From: Ustilago trichophora | Taxonomy: Eukaryota; Basidiomycota; Ustilaginomycetes; Ustilaginales; Ustilaginaceae | Direction: 5' to 3' | NCBI GenBank assembly: GCA_900323505.1 | Contig: OOIN01000030.1 | Coordinates: 248,001-312,000, forward strand | DNA: 64,000 nucleotides | Part shown: positions 20,673-31,082 of the stretch, in pieces | Numbering within the stretch: position 1 is the stretch's first letter | Layout: every line of letters starts with the position of its first letter | Translations under genes and position numbers: made by a program | The notes under the pieces: model-generated | Seen by the model: only the letters and a program-made list of their open reading frames with translations | Told to the model about the DNA's origin: nothing | The model's database searches: none

Positions 20673-22311
20673 TCTCTCTTTGATCAGACGCTACGCCCCG
20701 CTCTGGTGCTTACGATCTGATCCTTTTTTTTGCGCCTTTCGCGCTTGTTGCTCCTCTTTCCAAGACACTACCCTTGTCTCCGTGGGATTCGATTCCGCCT
20801 TGCTTGAGTTTTAAAAAGTAATATATATATTGTTTTTTTTTTTGTCAAAAACTAAAATTTCGACAGAAGCTGGTCAAATGATGATGATGTTGGAGAATGA
20901 GCTGTGACAGTTGCTTGATCTCCAAGCATGATTATCTTGCCAAGAGGCCCTGAGGTCGAAGTTGAGGCCAAAGCAGAGGCAGAGCCTTTACTGTCTCCGG
21001 AATTGAGACAGACCCGGAGCCTGTGCCCGAGTCGGCACATTTTGGACTCAAAAGAGGTCACAAGAGGCGAGGGGGAGGCGAATGTGTCTGATCCCTCCTC
21101 CATTTCTTGGCAGTTTGAGCGACCCTTTCTCTGGTGTTGCTCTAAGCGGATGGCTTGGATGGCGAAAATGAGGAATCGCCTCCCTCGACATACACATACA
21201 TACACGAGGCAGCCTTTTGACTGTGGGCGAACAAAGTTGAGCAACACAAGGAGACAAGAAAAGAGGAGACGGCCCACGAACCAGTCAAAACAAGAATCCA
21301 AGCACCAAACCAGAGAAGGTGATGACGGTTTGGTGCAGCACCCGTGCAGATGTCACGGCACGCCCGCTCCTGAGAGAAGAGACAAAAAGGGTCAAATCAC
21401 TCCCACTTTACGCGCCCAGACAAAAGGCGCGTGCGTGTGCTCTTGTGCTGCCAAGACTTGAGAAGAGTCTGAGACCACTTTGTATCCGCCAAAACGCGCC
21501 ATTCCTCTCTGCCCTCACCCTGCGCCAAGCAGATCCCACCTTTTTCTTGATGCCAAGTCTTCAGGGTTCAACACGCATTCTTCACGCTTTGAAAGACTGC
21601 CAATGATCGACCAACTGTGCTTTTGGTCTGGGATCATTAGGTCGATCCTGTTGGATGGTTTGTGCATCCGCATCTGGGGGAATGGCTTAAGTAGGAAACT
21701 GTAGCACGAAAGGGTCGAGCGTGACTTCGGGAATCCTGCGACGACAAGCTTCCTTTTCGTCGAGCCCTTCCCCAGACCAGCTCCGCACAACCCAGATTGA
21801 TTGTATTTTGGACCTGTATCCCATGCCTCTGCCTGCATCGGCTTCGTGCCGCGTGCATTGCTGCCTCGCCACGCCAAAACCATAACACCACTTCGGCTGT
21901 GCATCCTGTTTGCGCTAACTTAGACAGAGGCAAAACCGCGAGGACTGTCGCTGCATCGAAAGGAAGAGGACGAGCTGCTTTCACTGTACTCTCGGAAGCA
22001 CATCGACACGGAACAGACCTCGTTTGGCTCAGAGAACAGTGCTGTACGTACAATAGCTTGCTGCAGGAACAGGCAAGGTTGCCTTTCGCTTCCTATTGCC
22101 GATCTTTTCCATTCGTCACGCGCAGCCTCACAACCTTGGCTCTGACACAAATAACAGTAAATACTCAAGACCTTGCTGGCCTTTGTTCACAAGCACACGC
22201 ACAAACGTTGTTGTAATGATTATGCTTTTTGATTACAGGTGCAAGCACACACTATGATACCAAGCTCGATTGCGCAATTCCAAAGGAGATAAAGAACGTC
22301 GGTGATCAAGT

Positions 22312-25300
22312 TTAATGAGCAAGCACGTCGACAGGCGCACTCTCGATCCGGCGCAAGAGTTTGCTCCTATTCGGCGTATCTGCGAACAGCGCCCTGATCA
22401 ACCTCGTCAACTCTTTGCGGCTGTAATCCACTAGTGCACCTGCTTCGAACGCAAGAAACTCAATATCGACCAAAGAGCCAGTCAGGATCTCAATCAGGTA
22501 CGACGTTTTGAACCAGCTAGGCACCCACAGAGGCGCCGAGCTTTGCCCTGCATCGCCCTCTGCCGAGAAGAGACGCTCCAAGCTGCCTAGTGTCTTGACC
22601 AAGGAAGCAATCTTTTCCGACTCGCTCTCGCCAATGTCTTCCAAGTCCAGCACATCGTGCAGCACTTTTTGGAAGACCAAGTCGACCAGTCGACCAATCG
22701 CAGCCTGGAATCGTGATGCAACCAGTACAGGTTCCCAAGCCTTGGCAAGCTGCTGCAACGTCTGCACCACCTGCTTGATGCATCGTTCGCAGCGCGCAAA
22801 GCGGTGCTCATCAAACGTTCGTGCAAATCCATCCGCTTCCATCAGCGTATCCAACAGAATCTTGGTCTGTGCTGCCATTTGTGCTTCGAACCACCGCTGT
22901 CCCAATCCTCGTGTCTGGGCCGCTTCCTGCTCCAGCTTGGGCAGCTCCTTGGTCTTCCATTGCTTTGCCCCTTCTGCATCATGTGAGATCCATGCTGTGC
23001 TGATCTCTGCACCCTTGTCGGCGATGAGTCGGGTCAGTTCACGGGCAAGATACTCGCAGTCATTGAAGAACTGCATTGCCAACGATGGAACGTCTCGAAG
23101 CGCCTCGCCGTGCGCAACTGGCATCAGCGCTCTGTGCAGCTCGAAAATTTTGAAGACCGCTCCCGCGAGTGCTTCCGCATCGTCGGCACTAGAGCCAGAG
23201 TGATCCTGACCGCGAAGCAGCGAGATCACCGAGTCCATCGTGGATTCAGCCAGTTTGACCAAGTCCAGGGATCGCTGGCTGATGGTGCATTCTTCTTTGA
23301 GTACCGCTGCAGGCTCAGGTGATGGGTCTGGCACTTTGACCGACTCTCTCGTTGGAGTGCCAGAACGTGCTTTCGAGTTGACCGAAACCGACCTCGAAGA
23401 AGGCATACTGCGCTCGTTGAGGCGTGCATTGGATGCGACGCTCGACGTGGCCGGATCGCCCGTCGAATCTGAATCCGAAAAGTCCTGACCCCATCCGGTT
23501 GGTGACGGCGGACTTGCAATCGATTGAGACTGATGAGCACTGGGAGCGACAATGTCCTTGGGGAGCAACAAAGCACTGTCGGCAGTTCCGACAGGAGCCT
23601 TCGCTGTGTCGAGCTTCGTTGATGCGACGTCAGCGGATTGACCATGCACAGCAGCTGCGATCGGCTTATCCAGCCCCTCCTTCTTGGACAGAGGCGTGAT
23701 GGGAGCAAATTCGGCTCGATCCGCTTCGGATGCACTCGAACCGTCTTCAAAGCCCCAAGCGTCCTCTTCTGGTTCTACTTCCAGATCGTCTTCGGCTAGT
23801 TGAGCGGCTTGCTGGGGTACTTTCTCGGTCTGATGCGCTTGTAAGAGTGTCTTGTCCACGAGACTCTTCGATTGATGAGAGGCTTCTTTCTCATGCACAA
23901 CTCGGTTTGCTTCCTCCGTGTTGTGCACAGGCTGTTGAAGCCCTTCCATCGAATCGTGGGAAGGCTCCTCCTGCGCCATCGTCGGAACCGATTCGGCTTG
24001 CGAAAGCGACTCTTCTGTACCTTTGGCAAGCACTGGCGCCGAGATGTGACCTGCAGCATGAGTCAGCTGTGTTGATGATGGAACAGCGTCACGAGCGTGC
24101 GATGCCGCGACGGGAGCCTCAGCCTCTCCAGCTTGGTGGTCTCTCCCCCATGCATCTGCAAAGTCCGGATGCGGTGGGCAAATAGCAAGCACTGGTGGCG
24201 GCAACTCGGCATCTTCTTGCACCTGCGATGTCACAGAGGGAGCAGGCTCCTCCATGTGCTCATCTGTCTCCCATGGGTCTGAATCGACGATCGTTGTTGG
24301 AGCAGTGGAAGATGTGGGTTGTGATGCTTCAGCATTGTTTGCAAGCGTTGTGGTGGGCCGCCCAGAGGCTTTCGAAGCTGACATCGACGAGTGAGGGGCA
24401 AGTCGTGGCTGAGATACTGAAGATTGCGCAGCGGCTGGCTCAGCCTGCTCCTCTGTCTCCCAAGGGTCCTCAGGAGCGTTAAGTGTTGGCGCAGATGCGG
24501 TATGAGGATGCGATGGCTCTGCCTTGTTTGCAGGGTCTGCTTCTGCCACCGGGGCAGCATTATGAATCGAAGGCGACGCAGATCGAGTGGCAGCAAGATG
24601 CTCTTGCGATGCTGCAGGTGAAGGAGCGACTTCTTTGTGCTCTTCTTGTGTCTCCCATGGATCTTCGGAAGCGCCGACATCTTCATCCTCCAAGCCCCAC
24701 GCGTCAGGAGCCGCCGGAGCAGCGGGCAGTGCGTGAATGTCAGTACGTTCCTTCCATGTTGGCACATGTGCCTTTTCCTTGCTCGGAAATGGGGGCGATG
24801 CAGCTGGGGCATCGTCTTCGTCAAGATCCCAAGCATCACCTTCAGCTTCAACTTCGGGCTTGTCATCTTCCTCGCCCAGACCCCATGCATCCACACCTTT
24901 GGCTGCAGAGGCGCCCGCGCGAGGCTGTGGTTCTTGAACTGCGAAAGCACTTCGCTGCGATGAGCTCGAGCTCATGCTGCTTTGCATGAGTACAGAGCTA
25001 CTCGGCGAGCTGTGACGGCTATCACGTGCGAGGGCCGATACACTTGGGTGGGCAGGTTGGCTGGTACCAGAGGATCCATGCGGCCCATAATGAGCCAAAT
25101 GGCTACTGATCGTGGCTTGAGCTGGTGCTGGCACTGCCGGTTTCTCCTCATCATCGTCGAGTCCCCAGCCATCCTCGTCGAGGGAAGTATCTTCGGCGTT
25201 GAAGGGACCGCTGCCTAGCTGGTCCTGCGGACGGATCACACGAGCCCCCAGCTTGGGTTTGTGCCTGTTGCGTGCATTGATGTTGGAGGATGACGAAGAG

Positions 25301-26274
25301 TTTCGTGTCAAGGATGCTGATTCTGTAGCCAGGTCTTCACGAAGCAGGCGTTCTGGGCGGATGTCGAGAGATGACCTGTTCGAGTCTACGCTTGATTGTA
25401 CGGTGGCACTTGCAGCGGTGAGCACAGCAGACGGAGGCGGAGCAGGGGTATCGAGTTCGATACGAACTTCCTTCCAGCCTGCTTCCGACCCACGCGCGAC
25501 GATCAGTGCTCGAGCGGTGTCCAGGACCTTGAGGGCTGGTGACAGGGCCTGTGCTGTATCTGTGCCAGCAGTGTCCTTCTGATCTTTGGCAGTCTCACCC
25601 AAGCTAGATCGCCCTGGTGCTTGCTGAGTAGCTTGCACGGTATCGACGCTTCGTGAGGCGGAGTCGGTTTCTTTGCACTTGTTCTCCAGGCGGTCGAAGC
25701 GAGCTCGAAGTTCCACTACAGCTGGAAGGATTTGAAGCGCCGATCGGGAACGGAACGGCTGCATTATTTCCGTAGTCTTTGGCAGTTCAGCTCGTAACGC
25801 GGAAAGGTCGGACTCATGCTGCAACTTTTCGAGCTTCTCGAGATGGCGGGTTGCAGCGAGAAGGTCGGACAAGACGGAGATGAGCAGGCCCTGCTTGGAG
25901 CTCTGCGCGAGTGCGTCATGGTAGTCTGATGCTATCGGAGCTAGCTGAGGGCCAACAGTCACAAGACGGGAGCTGGTCTGGTTGATAGATCGCCAAAGCT
26001 GATTCAGATCGTGGTCGACGGAGCGGGTCGAGGCGGTCCTTTCGCGAAGCTGAGCTGCGTGCGATGTAATCGTTTGTTCGATGCGACCTTCCAATGCATC
26101 GATCTGAGCGTCGATGAGCGAGACTTTGGCCGAGATGGGCAATGCCGGTGCGGAGGATGCAGCAGTCGCAGCAGGTGCACTCGAGCCAAACGATGTGCTG
26201 GTCTCGGCGGAAATGGAGGCTAGGAAACTCGCTGCTGAAAGCGATGCATCCTGCTGAGCGGTGGTGAAGCTCAT
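22312..26274 (-). CDS. DSL1: Dsl1/ZW10-family subunit of the ER SNARE tethering complex
   Basis: 1320 residues from ATG 26274; the frame continues 21 codons upstream only to a GTG. The N-terminal 230 residues are helical, with LLAATRHLEKLEKLQ and AVVELRARFDRLE strings typical of Dsl1/ZW10. The C-terminal 320 residues resemble the ZW10/Dsl1 C-terminus (FNDCEYLARELTRL, then VPSWFKTSYLIEILTGSL and DYSRKELTRLIRALFADTP). In yeast, Dsl1 with Tip20 and Sec39 captures COPI vesicles at the ER. The long centre (about residues 340-960) is acidic and disordered and carries ten Trp motifs of the type D-A-W-G or D-P-W-E-T between about W370 and W928. Such acidic Trp motifs in yeast Dsl1 bind the delta- and alpha-COP subunits. 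The protein is nearly twice the yeast length because of this region. A kinetochore ZW10 role is less likely in fungi. Confidence 0.8.
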   Translation of the reverse strand: MSFTTAQQDASLSAASFLASISAETSTSFGSSAPAATAASSAPALPISAKVSLIDAQIDALEGRIEQTITSHAAQLRERTASTRSVDHDLNQLWRSINQTSSRLVTVGPQLAPIASDYHDALAQSSKQGLLISVLSDLLAATRHLEKLEKLQHESDLSALRAELPKTTEIMQPFRSRSALQILPAVVELRARFDRLENKCKETDSASRSVDTVQATQQAPGRSSLGETAKDQKDTAGTDTAQALSPALKVLDTARALIVARGSEAGWKEVRIELDTPAPPPSAVLTAASATVQSSVDSNRSSLDIRPERLLREDLATESASLTRNSSSSSNINARNRHKPKLGARVIRPQDQLGSGPFNAEDTSLDEDGWGLDDDEEKPAVPAPAQATISSHLAHYGPHGSSGTSQPAHPSVSALARDSRHSSPSSSVLMQSSMSSSSSQRSAFAVQEPQPRAGASAAKGVDAWGLGEEDDKPEVEAEGDAWDLDEDDAPAASPPFPSKEKAHVPTWKERTDIHALPAAPAAPDAWGLEDEDVGASEDPWETQEEHKEVAPSPAASQEHLAATRSASPSIHNAAPVAEADPANKAEPSHPHTASAPTLNAPEDPWETEEQAEPAAAQSSVSQPRLAPHSSMSASKASGRPTTTLANNAEASQPTSSTAPTTIVDSDPWETDEHMEEPAPSVTSQVQEDAELPPPVLAICPPHPDFADAWGRDHQAGEAEAPVAASHARDAVPSSTQLTHAAGHISAPVLAKGTEESLSQAESVPTMAQEEPSHDSMEGLQQPVHNTEEANRVVHEKEASHQSKSLVDKTLLQAHQTEKVPQQAAQLAEDDLEVEPEEDAWGFEDGSSASEADRAEFAPITPLSKKEGLDKPIAAAVHGQSADVASTKLDTAKAPVGTADSALLLPKDIVAPSAHQSQSIASPPSPTGWGQDFSDSDSTGDPATSSVASNARLNERSMPSSRSVSVNSKARSGTPTRESVKVPDPSPEPAAVLKEECTISQRSLDLVKLAESTMDSVISLLRGQDHSGSSADDAEALAGAVFKIFELHRALMPVAHGEALRDVPSLAMQFFNDCEYLARELTRLIADKGAEISTAWISHDAEGAKQWKTKELPKLEQEAAQTRGLGQRWFEAQMAAQTKILLDTLMEADGFARTFDEHRFARCERCIKQVVQTLQQLAKAWEPVLVASRFQAAIGRLVDLVFQKVLHDVLDLEDIGESESEKIASLVKTLGSLERLFSAEGDAGQSSAPLWVPSWFKTSYLIEILTGSLVDIEFLAFEAGALVDYSRKELTRLIRALFADTPNRSKLLRRIESAPVDVLAH

Positions 26275-28078
26275 CTTGCTACGAGAGAGCTTAGTGCAGC
26301 AGGAAACAGAGTTGGCGGATAGGATAGGGGTCTGCACCGAATCGCATCGCCGAAGTCAGACGGGGAGCAAGCGCGATTCGAGGAGATCAGTGTCGCCAGA
26401 CTCTTCCGTGCGGTGAACGACTACGTTCTTGAGAAGCGTTGTCAAGAGCAGCAGAGATGTCTTGGTTTCTGGATGACTAAGAGAAGTGTTCGATTGGCTC
26501 GAAGGCCCAGGTCGGAATGGGGTTGCTGCCGATGTGAGCAAGTAAGAAGAAATGGTGAGTGAGATGGAATACGAGAGAGTGGAGGAATCGAGTTCAGTGT
26601 CAGCTGAGAAGGAGCGGCAGCCCAAATTTCACACGTCGACAGGCAATTTCCATTTCTTTCACTCTCTGCAACCGTATGGTCTGAGCGCGGCAGAGACCAA
26701 CACACACACACACGAGATTTTGCCTGGAATTCAATTCAAGCTAAAACTCAAGGTTAAGCTCACCATCATCCATTCAAGCGAGCTTCTCTTCTCCCTCAGC
26801 ATCCTTTCTTACCACCTCATTCCGATACCGGAAAGGACCACGAATCCTATGTCAACGGTGCTTGAGTTCCGCAAGAGCCGTCTGCGGTAAGGTTAGCACG
26901 GCGTCGATGGCGGACAACAACTTGACGGCGGCACGGAATGGATCGGGAACTTGACACATAGGCAAGACTGTGCTGACAATTGTATAGGCAACCCTTTCGC
27001 GAGCGAAGACTTAGATGCGGTGTCAATGCGAGTATTCAGGAACGACTTGATCTAGTTGCGACATTGACTGTGAGCAAAAACCATGTTCTTCACCGAGATC
27101 ATCCCTACTTGTTGCTGTCGTCCACTGCCTGTCAACCTTCAATGATCCCACGACCTCGGGCCACACCTGTCAATGTAACAGCATGCTTCAGAAAATCTCT
27201 GAGCTTCCTTTAGCCTAATTTGGTCACTTTTCGACTGGAAGTCACTAAGATGATACTGTCAAGGGAGATGAAACAAGCGGCCAAAGCTAAAATAGATTTT
27301 TATACGTTAAGCTTAGGCGTATGCTACGACCCGCATCCTTCATTTGCCACCAAATCGTTTCCGAGCTCCGACCTGCCTCTCCAGCAGCTGGGGTGAAACC
27401 CGCTTTCCGGGGGTTTCAAACATCCGTCCAAAGCCGACAGGGCCTCCTTGACGTCGTCAGGGAGCGGAGAACAATGCTAAAACAAACTTCTCGCAGCACA
27501 AGAAGCTCGAAATGAACAACACAAGGACCGATAATGCACCGCAGTCTGCCTATTCGTCGCCATGCGTCAAACGCGTGGTGATGATGGGCGTCGGCCGCGA
27601 CAACACGGAGGAACGCGCAGATCCAAATCCCAATGATTGGTTCCTCGACATCTTGCAACGCCATTGCATGCGTTCCGTCGGCAACATTTAGGTTTTGCTT
27701 GGCCGAAGCGGACAGGGCTCGGTCGTTGGCCAGCATACCAAGCATCCAGTCAATGCGGTCGGCGTGTCGCGTGCTTCTGCGAGCGTCGCTGTTGAGCTCG
27801 AATGGCAGCCTGATTCTGCACCGTGCTTGCATCGGACGGTATCAAAAGGTGGCGTTTGTGACCTGTCAAGAAGGAGCAAAAGCTTCCGGGCCTCGAACGT
27901 CGACATGACCTCGGGAGTTCCGCCAATGAGGACAAAGAATCACATCGCATCGCGTTGCATCCGACGTCAAGCAAGCCCTTTAAGTAGCATGCGTTCTTTG
28001 CGCAAGTCCCTTGCACACTCCCAGCATTCTCGCCACTCCTTTTAGTTTTAGCAGCATCGAGCTCGAGCATCCTTCGAC
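26275..28078. other. Divergent intergenic region between DSL1 and the coiled-coil gene
   Basis: The left part (26275-26900) is the DSL1 promoter side, with CA repeats near 26700. The right part (27452-28042) contains an unusually long open frame in phase with the next gene, listed separately. Between them, 26900-27450, I see nothing definable. Confidence 0.55.
27452..28042 (+). other. Open frame in phase with the downstream CDS; possible missed 5' exons or decayed gene
   Basis: Reading in the same frame as the CDS at 28079, codons stay open from 27452, just after a TGA, with one TAG at 27689-27691 before the frame ends at TAG 28043 and TAG 28049. An ATG lies at 27512. Codon use looks partly coding (many C- or G-ending codons). 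The middle segment contains LLGRSGQGS, VGVSRASASV and TVSKGGV in that order, a weak echo of the G-R / S-R / S-K-G-G signature of FHA domains, but the usual His after S-R is missing. Each TAG follows a T-rich TTTAG, as an intron acceptor would, but I see no good GTAAGT donor. The reverse strand is also open here, so chance cannot be excluded. Confidence 0.3.
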
Positions 28079-29557
28079 ATGAATTCCTCAAACGCTTCTA
28101 CACTCTCTAGTCAGGGTACTTCGCTCCAACAGGAATGGATGCGACAGCGAGGCAGCGAAAAGAAATCCGAACAGAAAGGTGAACAGTCCGGTGATTCAAT
28201 CGAAGTCTTTGAGGCATGGTTTCGCCAATTGGAGCCGGAAGAAGTCAAGCCACGCATTTCTTTCCAAGCAACCGACCAAGAACGAGGTCTCTCGATGCAT
28301 TTTCAGCCGTCGTTTCGAGCTCCGGACGCAATTGCTCCATACACAGGCCACTTTGCAGCTCATCCCGCGAGCCAGCCATCGAGTCAGGCGACTTCATCCC
28401 ACTCATCTTGTTCTCGGTGGTCGGGAGAGTCCGAGGCCTCTCAAGCCGCTCCTATGACGCCGCAAAACGAAGGCAGCAAGAAGCGTCGCCCTCTCGAGGC
28501 TCACTGTCCATCCACTGCTGGTGCGCACGACAGTGTGTCGCCTTCTCCACTCGAGGAGCCTCCGGCTGGTCGCTATGAGACAGAGCTCAACGACTCGAAT
28601 CCGACTAGATCGGGCTTGTACTCGGGTGAGTCCCGTGGGCATTGCACGCCACCCAATGACACAGGATTGCTCAAGGACATCTACGACACGACGCAATGCT
28701 TCTGGCTTGTGTCAGAAAATAGAATGGCAGTTATGCAGGAGGAGCTCAAAGTGATCAAGGCTCGTATCGAGGATTCGATCTCGAAGCAAGCACACATTTG
28801 TTCGCAGGTGTCGCAGATCCTCCCGCTCCAGGTTGAGATCACGCAGAAGGTCATCGGCGCCGCCGAAGAGAGAAAGATCATTTTTGGCCGTATCAAAGCA
28901 CTCGAAGAATCGACGGCCTTGTGGCAGCAAGAAGTCAGGGTCATGCTGGAGGCCATGCGAGCCGACTTTCGAGCCGGAGTGGAGACGATGCTCGAAATGG
29001 CACCCAAGGCTCGAAAGCAGCAAATTCAAAGGAACCTGAACGAAGCAGCTGCAGCCTCGATAAAGATCAGCAACAAGAGAGCCAGCACCCCAAGCAAGAA
29101 GAGCAACGTGCCCAAGGCAAAGAAGGGCAAGACGCAGGCTGGGCAGAGCGACGATTGCGTCCCCAAAACTCCACCCCTTTCCCTCTCCTCGAGCTCTCCG
29201 CCCATGAAGACGGATCCTACTCTTCAAGATTGGGTGCAGCGGCCGCGGTCCAGCGACGAAGAGCCGCTGATCAACGATATACGCATGGATACCAACAAGC
29301 TGCGTCTTGAACAGACTGTTCTTGCTGAGCACCAGCAAGTTGGCAATGATCGGCATCATCTTCGTAACAGCCAGCTGGAGCTCCGACCTCGTCCTCAGTC
29401 TGCCGCATTCGCGGTGCGGGAGCCTGAAACTCAAACTCGGCCTCACTCCAGCGCATCCCAGCACGCAGCTTATGAGCATGTGAAGCCTCATTACCATCCT
29501 CAGCCCACCAGACCTCACGTCCACGACATACAGCAGGTTTTCGGCTCCTTGGACTAG
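28079..29557 (+). CDS. Coiled-coil protein of unknown function
   Basis: 492 residues from ATG 28079, not recognised. The first 200 residues are polar and Ser/Pro/Glu-rich, with a conserved-looking DSIEVFEAWFRQLEPEEVK near residue 40. A segment beginning LLKDIYDTTQCFWLVSENRM (about 198) leads into a helical coiled coil at about 215-320 with regular Leu/Ile/Val spacing. A strongly basic Lys-rich stretch (KKSNVPKAKKGK) follows at about 340-355, a likely nuclear signal or DNA-contact region. The tail is Gln/His/Pro-rich and ends QQVFGSLD. Order and composition (short motif, central coil, basic C-terminus) loosely recall Mer2/Rec15-type meiotic proteins, but this is only an analogy. An open frame lies in phase upstream, so the real protein may be longer. 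Confidence 0.6.
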   Translation: MNSSNASTLSSQGTSLQQEWMRQRGSEKKSEQKGEQSGDSIEVFEAWFRQLEPEEVKPRISFQATDQERGLSMHFQPSFRAPDAIAPYTGHFAAHPASQPSSQATSSHSSCSRWSGESEASQAAPMTPQNEGSKKRRPLEAHCPSTAGAHDSVSPSPLEEPPAGRYETELNDSNPTRSGLYSGESRGHCTPPNDTGLLKDIYDTTQCFWLVSENRMAVMQEELKVIKARIEDSISKQAHICSQVSQILPLQVEITQKVIGAAEERKIIFGRIKALEESTALWQQEVRVMLEAMRADFRAGVETMLEMAPKARKQQIQRNLNEAAAASIKISNKRASTPSKKSNVPKAKKGKTQAGQSDDCVPKTPPLSLSSSSPPMKTDPTLQDWVQRPRSSDEEPLINDIRMDTNKLRLEQTVLAEHQQVGNDRHHLRNSQLELRPRPQSAAFAVREPETQTRPHSSASQHAAYEHVKPHYHPQPTRPHVHDIQQVFGSLD

Positions 29558-30114
29558 GCCCTCCGAGAGTAAGGCGATGCCCTGGTCCAATGAGGGTTCT
29601 ACTACGATGGACCGCCGTCCCAAACGCCTCTATATAGTCTGGTAAGAAGGTAGCTTTGTTGAAGTATTACAACGTCCTCTTGCTGTCGAATGCCGTAATG
29701 TCTGTTCCAACCTGTCCTAATTCACTGTAATCTATCGTTCTTGTATCAAAGTTATACCTAGTTGCTGACCGAGAAGAAAGTTGTATGATAGCTTGCATTG
29801 ATACCGAGAAATTGGTAGCGTCACAGGTATACAAATAAACGCTGTGTCGGCATCGCTGGTGTCAGCTCGTCAGATCGGGCTGTTCGTCCCATTAGAATGG
29901 CTCGTGTGTTTTTCTGTTGGCGAAATCGAATCTGGATCGTCGCAAGAGCCGAAACGTCGTGTGTGCGTCGGCAGCGAGCCCGACGAAGACAAGCAAGCCG
30001 ATGTTGGCAATCATCAATCAAAAAAAGAGCCTTACTTACTACGCCGAGTTGGCTGAGGATGGGAAGAGGTGCGTGCTCCCCACTCAAACTGAAGCTCGGC
30101 GCATTTCCCTCTTT

Positions 30115-30164
<50 letters not shown>

Positions 30165-31082
30165 GAGAACGGATCGCGGCTCCACGCTGCGATGTGTGTG
30201 TGAGAGAAGAAATAAGATATCCGGCGCGTGCTTCGAGATGCAGAAACGCTCCGAGAACAAAGAGCTCGTTTAGAACTGATAAACTCTCCCTCTTGGCAGC
30301 AGAGGCATTCAGACGAGCAAGGCCAAGAAAGCGAAGAGGCGACAAGAAACGCTCCGAGCTCTGCGGCGCCTTCCCTGCTTTGCACGCCGCTTCGTTTTGA
30401 GCATACCGAAGCTGTCAGACAGCTCATCCACAAACTGGCCTGGGTTCCACACTGCTTTAATGTAACCAAATCTGTTCCTCTTTTGCATAGATGGCATCGT
30501 GTACCCTCGCTAATACCCACCATCTCATCTTGCTCTATCGTGCTCTGCAGCTATACTTTGCAAGAACATTCTGCCACCTCTAAACGAACCACTTGCTTTG
30601 AAGCCTCACCCGCTCATATCGCACACGCCGCTCCAGTCATCATCATCATCATCACCACCACCACAGCCCCACGAGGTCTTCATCATTGACACACGAACTC
30701 AGACCCGCTGCTTGGCATTCAATTGACTTCGATTTCGGACCCATTCGTTCTTTTAAAGTTCCCTCTGCACGTCACCCTCTGTACAACCTAGTCCAGCAGC
30801 CACTTCCGAGAATCGTTCCGAACGGCATAAATCATCCCCACCAATCGCCTTCCTCCTAAAAGCGCCCGAAGAAAGTCTCCAGCTCTGCCATACGACAAGC
30901 ATCTCCTTGTCACACTGAGTCGACTCGAAGTGATCCAATCTCCTCGCATTTCTCTACTATCCAACACCTCCTCTTCATCTCTTGCTTCACTGGTCATCAT
31001 CACGCTGCCCTTCGTACTTAAGCATTGTCCCGCGAAACCACCGAAGCAACGTCGTTCCACCCCAACCTCACAGCACTACACA
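29558..31082. other. 1.5-kb gene-free region upstream of the copper transporter gene
   Basis: It contains a T10 tract followed directly by an A41 tract (30112-30162) and a run of CAT/CAC triplets near 30640-30665. The last 400 bases are C/T-rich leader sequence of the Ctr gene. No convincing gene. Confidence 0.6.
30112..30162 (+). repeat. T10-A41 homopolymer tract
   Basis: Ten T residues run straight into about 41 A residues. It is the longest homopolymer in the window. No target duplication or reverse-transcriptase remnant is seen next to it, so a retroposon tail is not supported. Confidence 0.9.

Larger units (their letters stand above)
19861..22311. other. 2.45-kb gene-free region upstream of the glucanase gene
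   Basis: It contains an ACTGT pentanucleotide run (20349-20371), a CT run (20639-20669), an AT-rich patch (20818-20840) and scattered T tracts. The portion nearest 19861 should be the glucanase promoter and leader. Open frames here are short and look non-coding. No RNA gene recognised. Confidence 0.6.

Noticed and set aside
26275..26337. 21-residue N-terminal extension of Dsl1
   Set aside because: It begins at GTG and a good ATG lies at 26274.
27321..27515. Short frame before the coiled-coil gene (64 codons)
   Set aside because: It ends within the region where the other frame looks more coding, starts off-frame, and has no recognisable features.
30112..30162. Possible retrotransposon poly(A) tail
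   Set aside because: No reverse-transcriptase frame or target duplication is present nearby.
29558..31082. Coding gene hidden in the gap before the Ctr gene
   Set aside because: Frames are either homopolymer-derived (Phe or Lys runs) or short with no family features.
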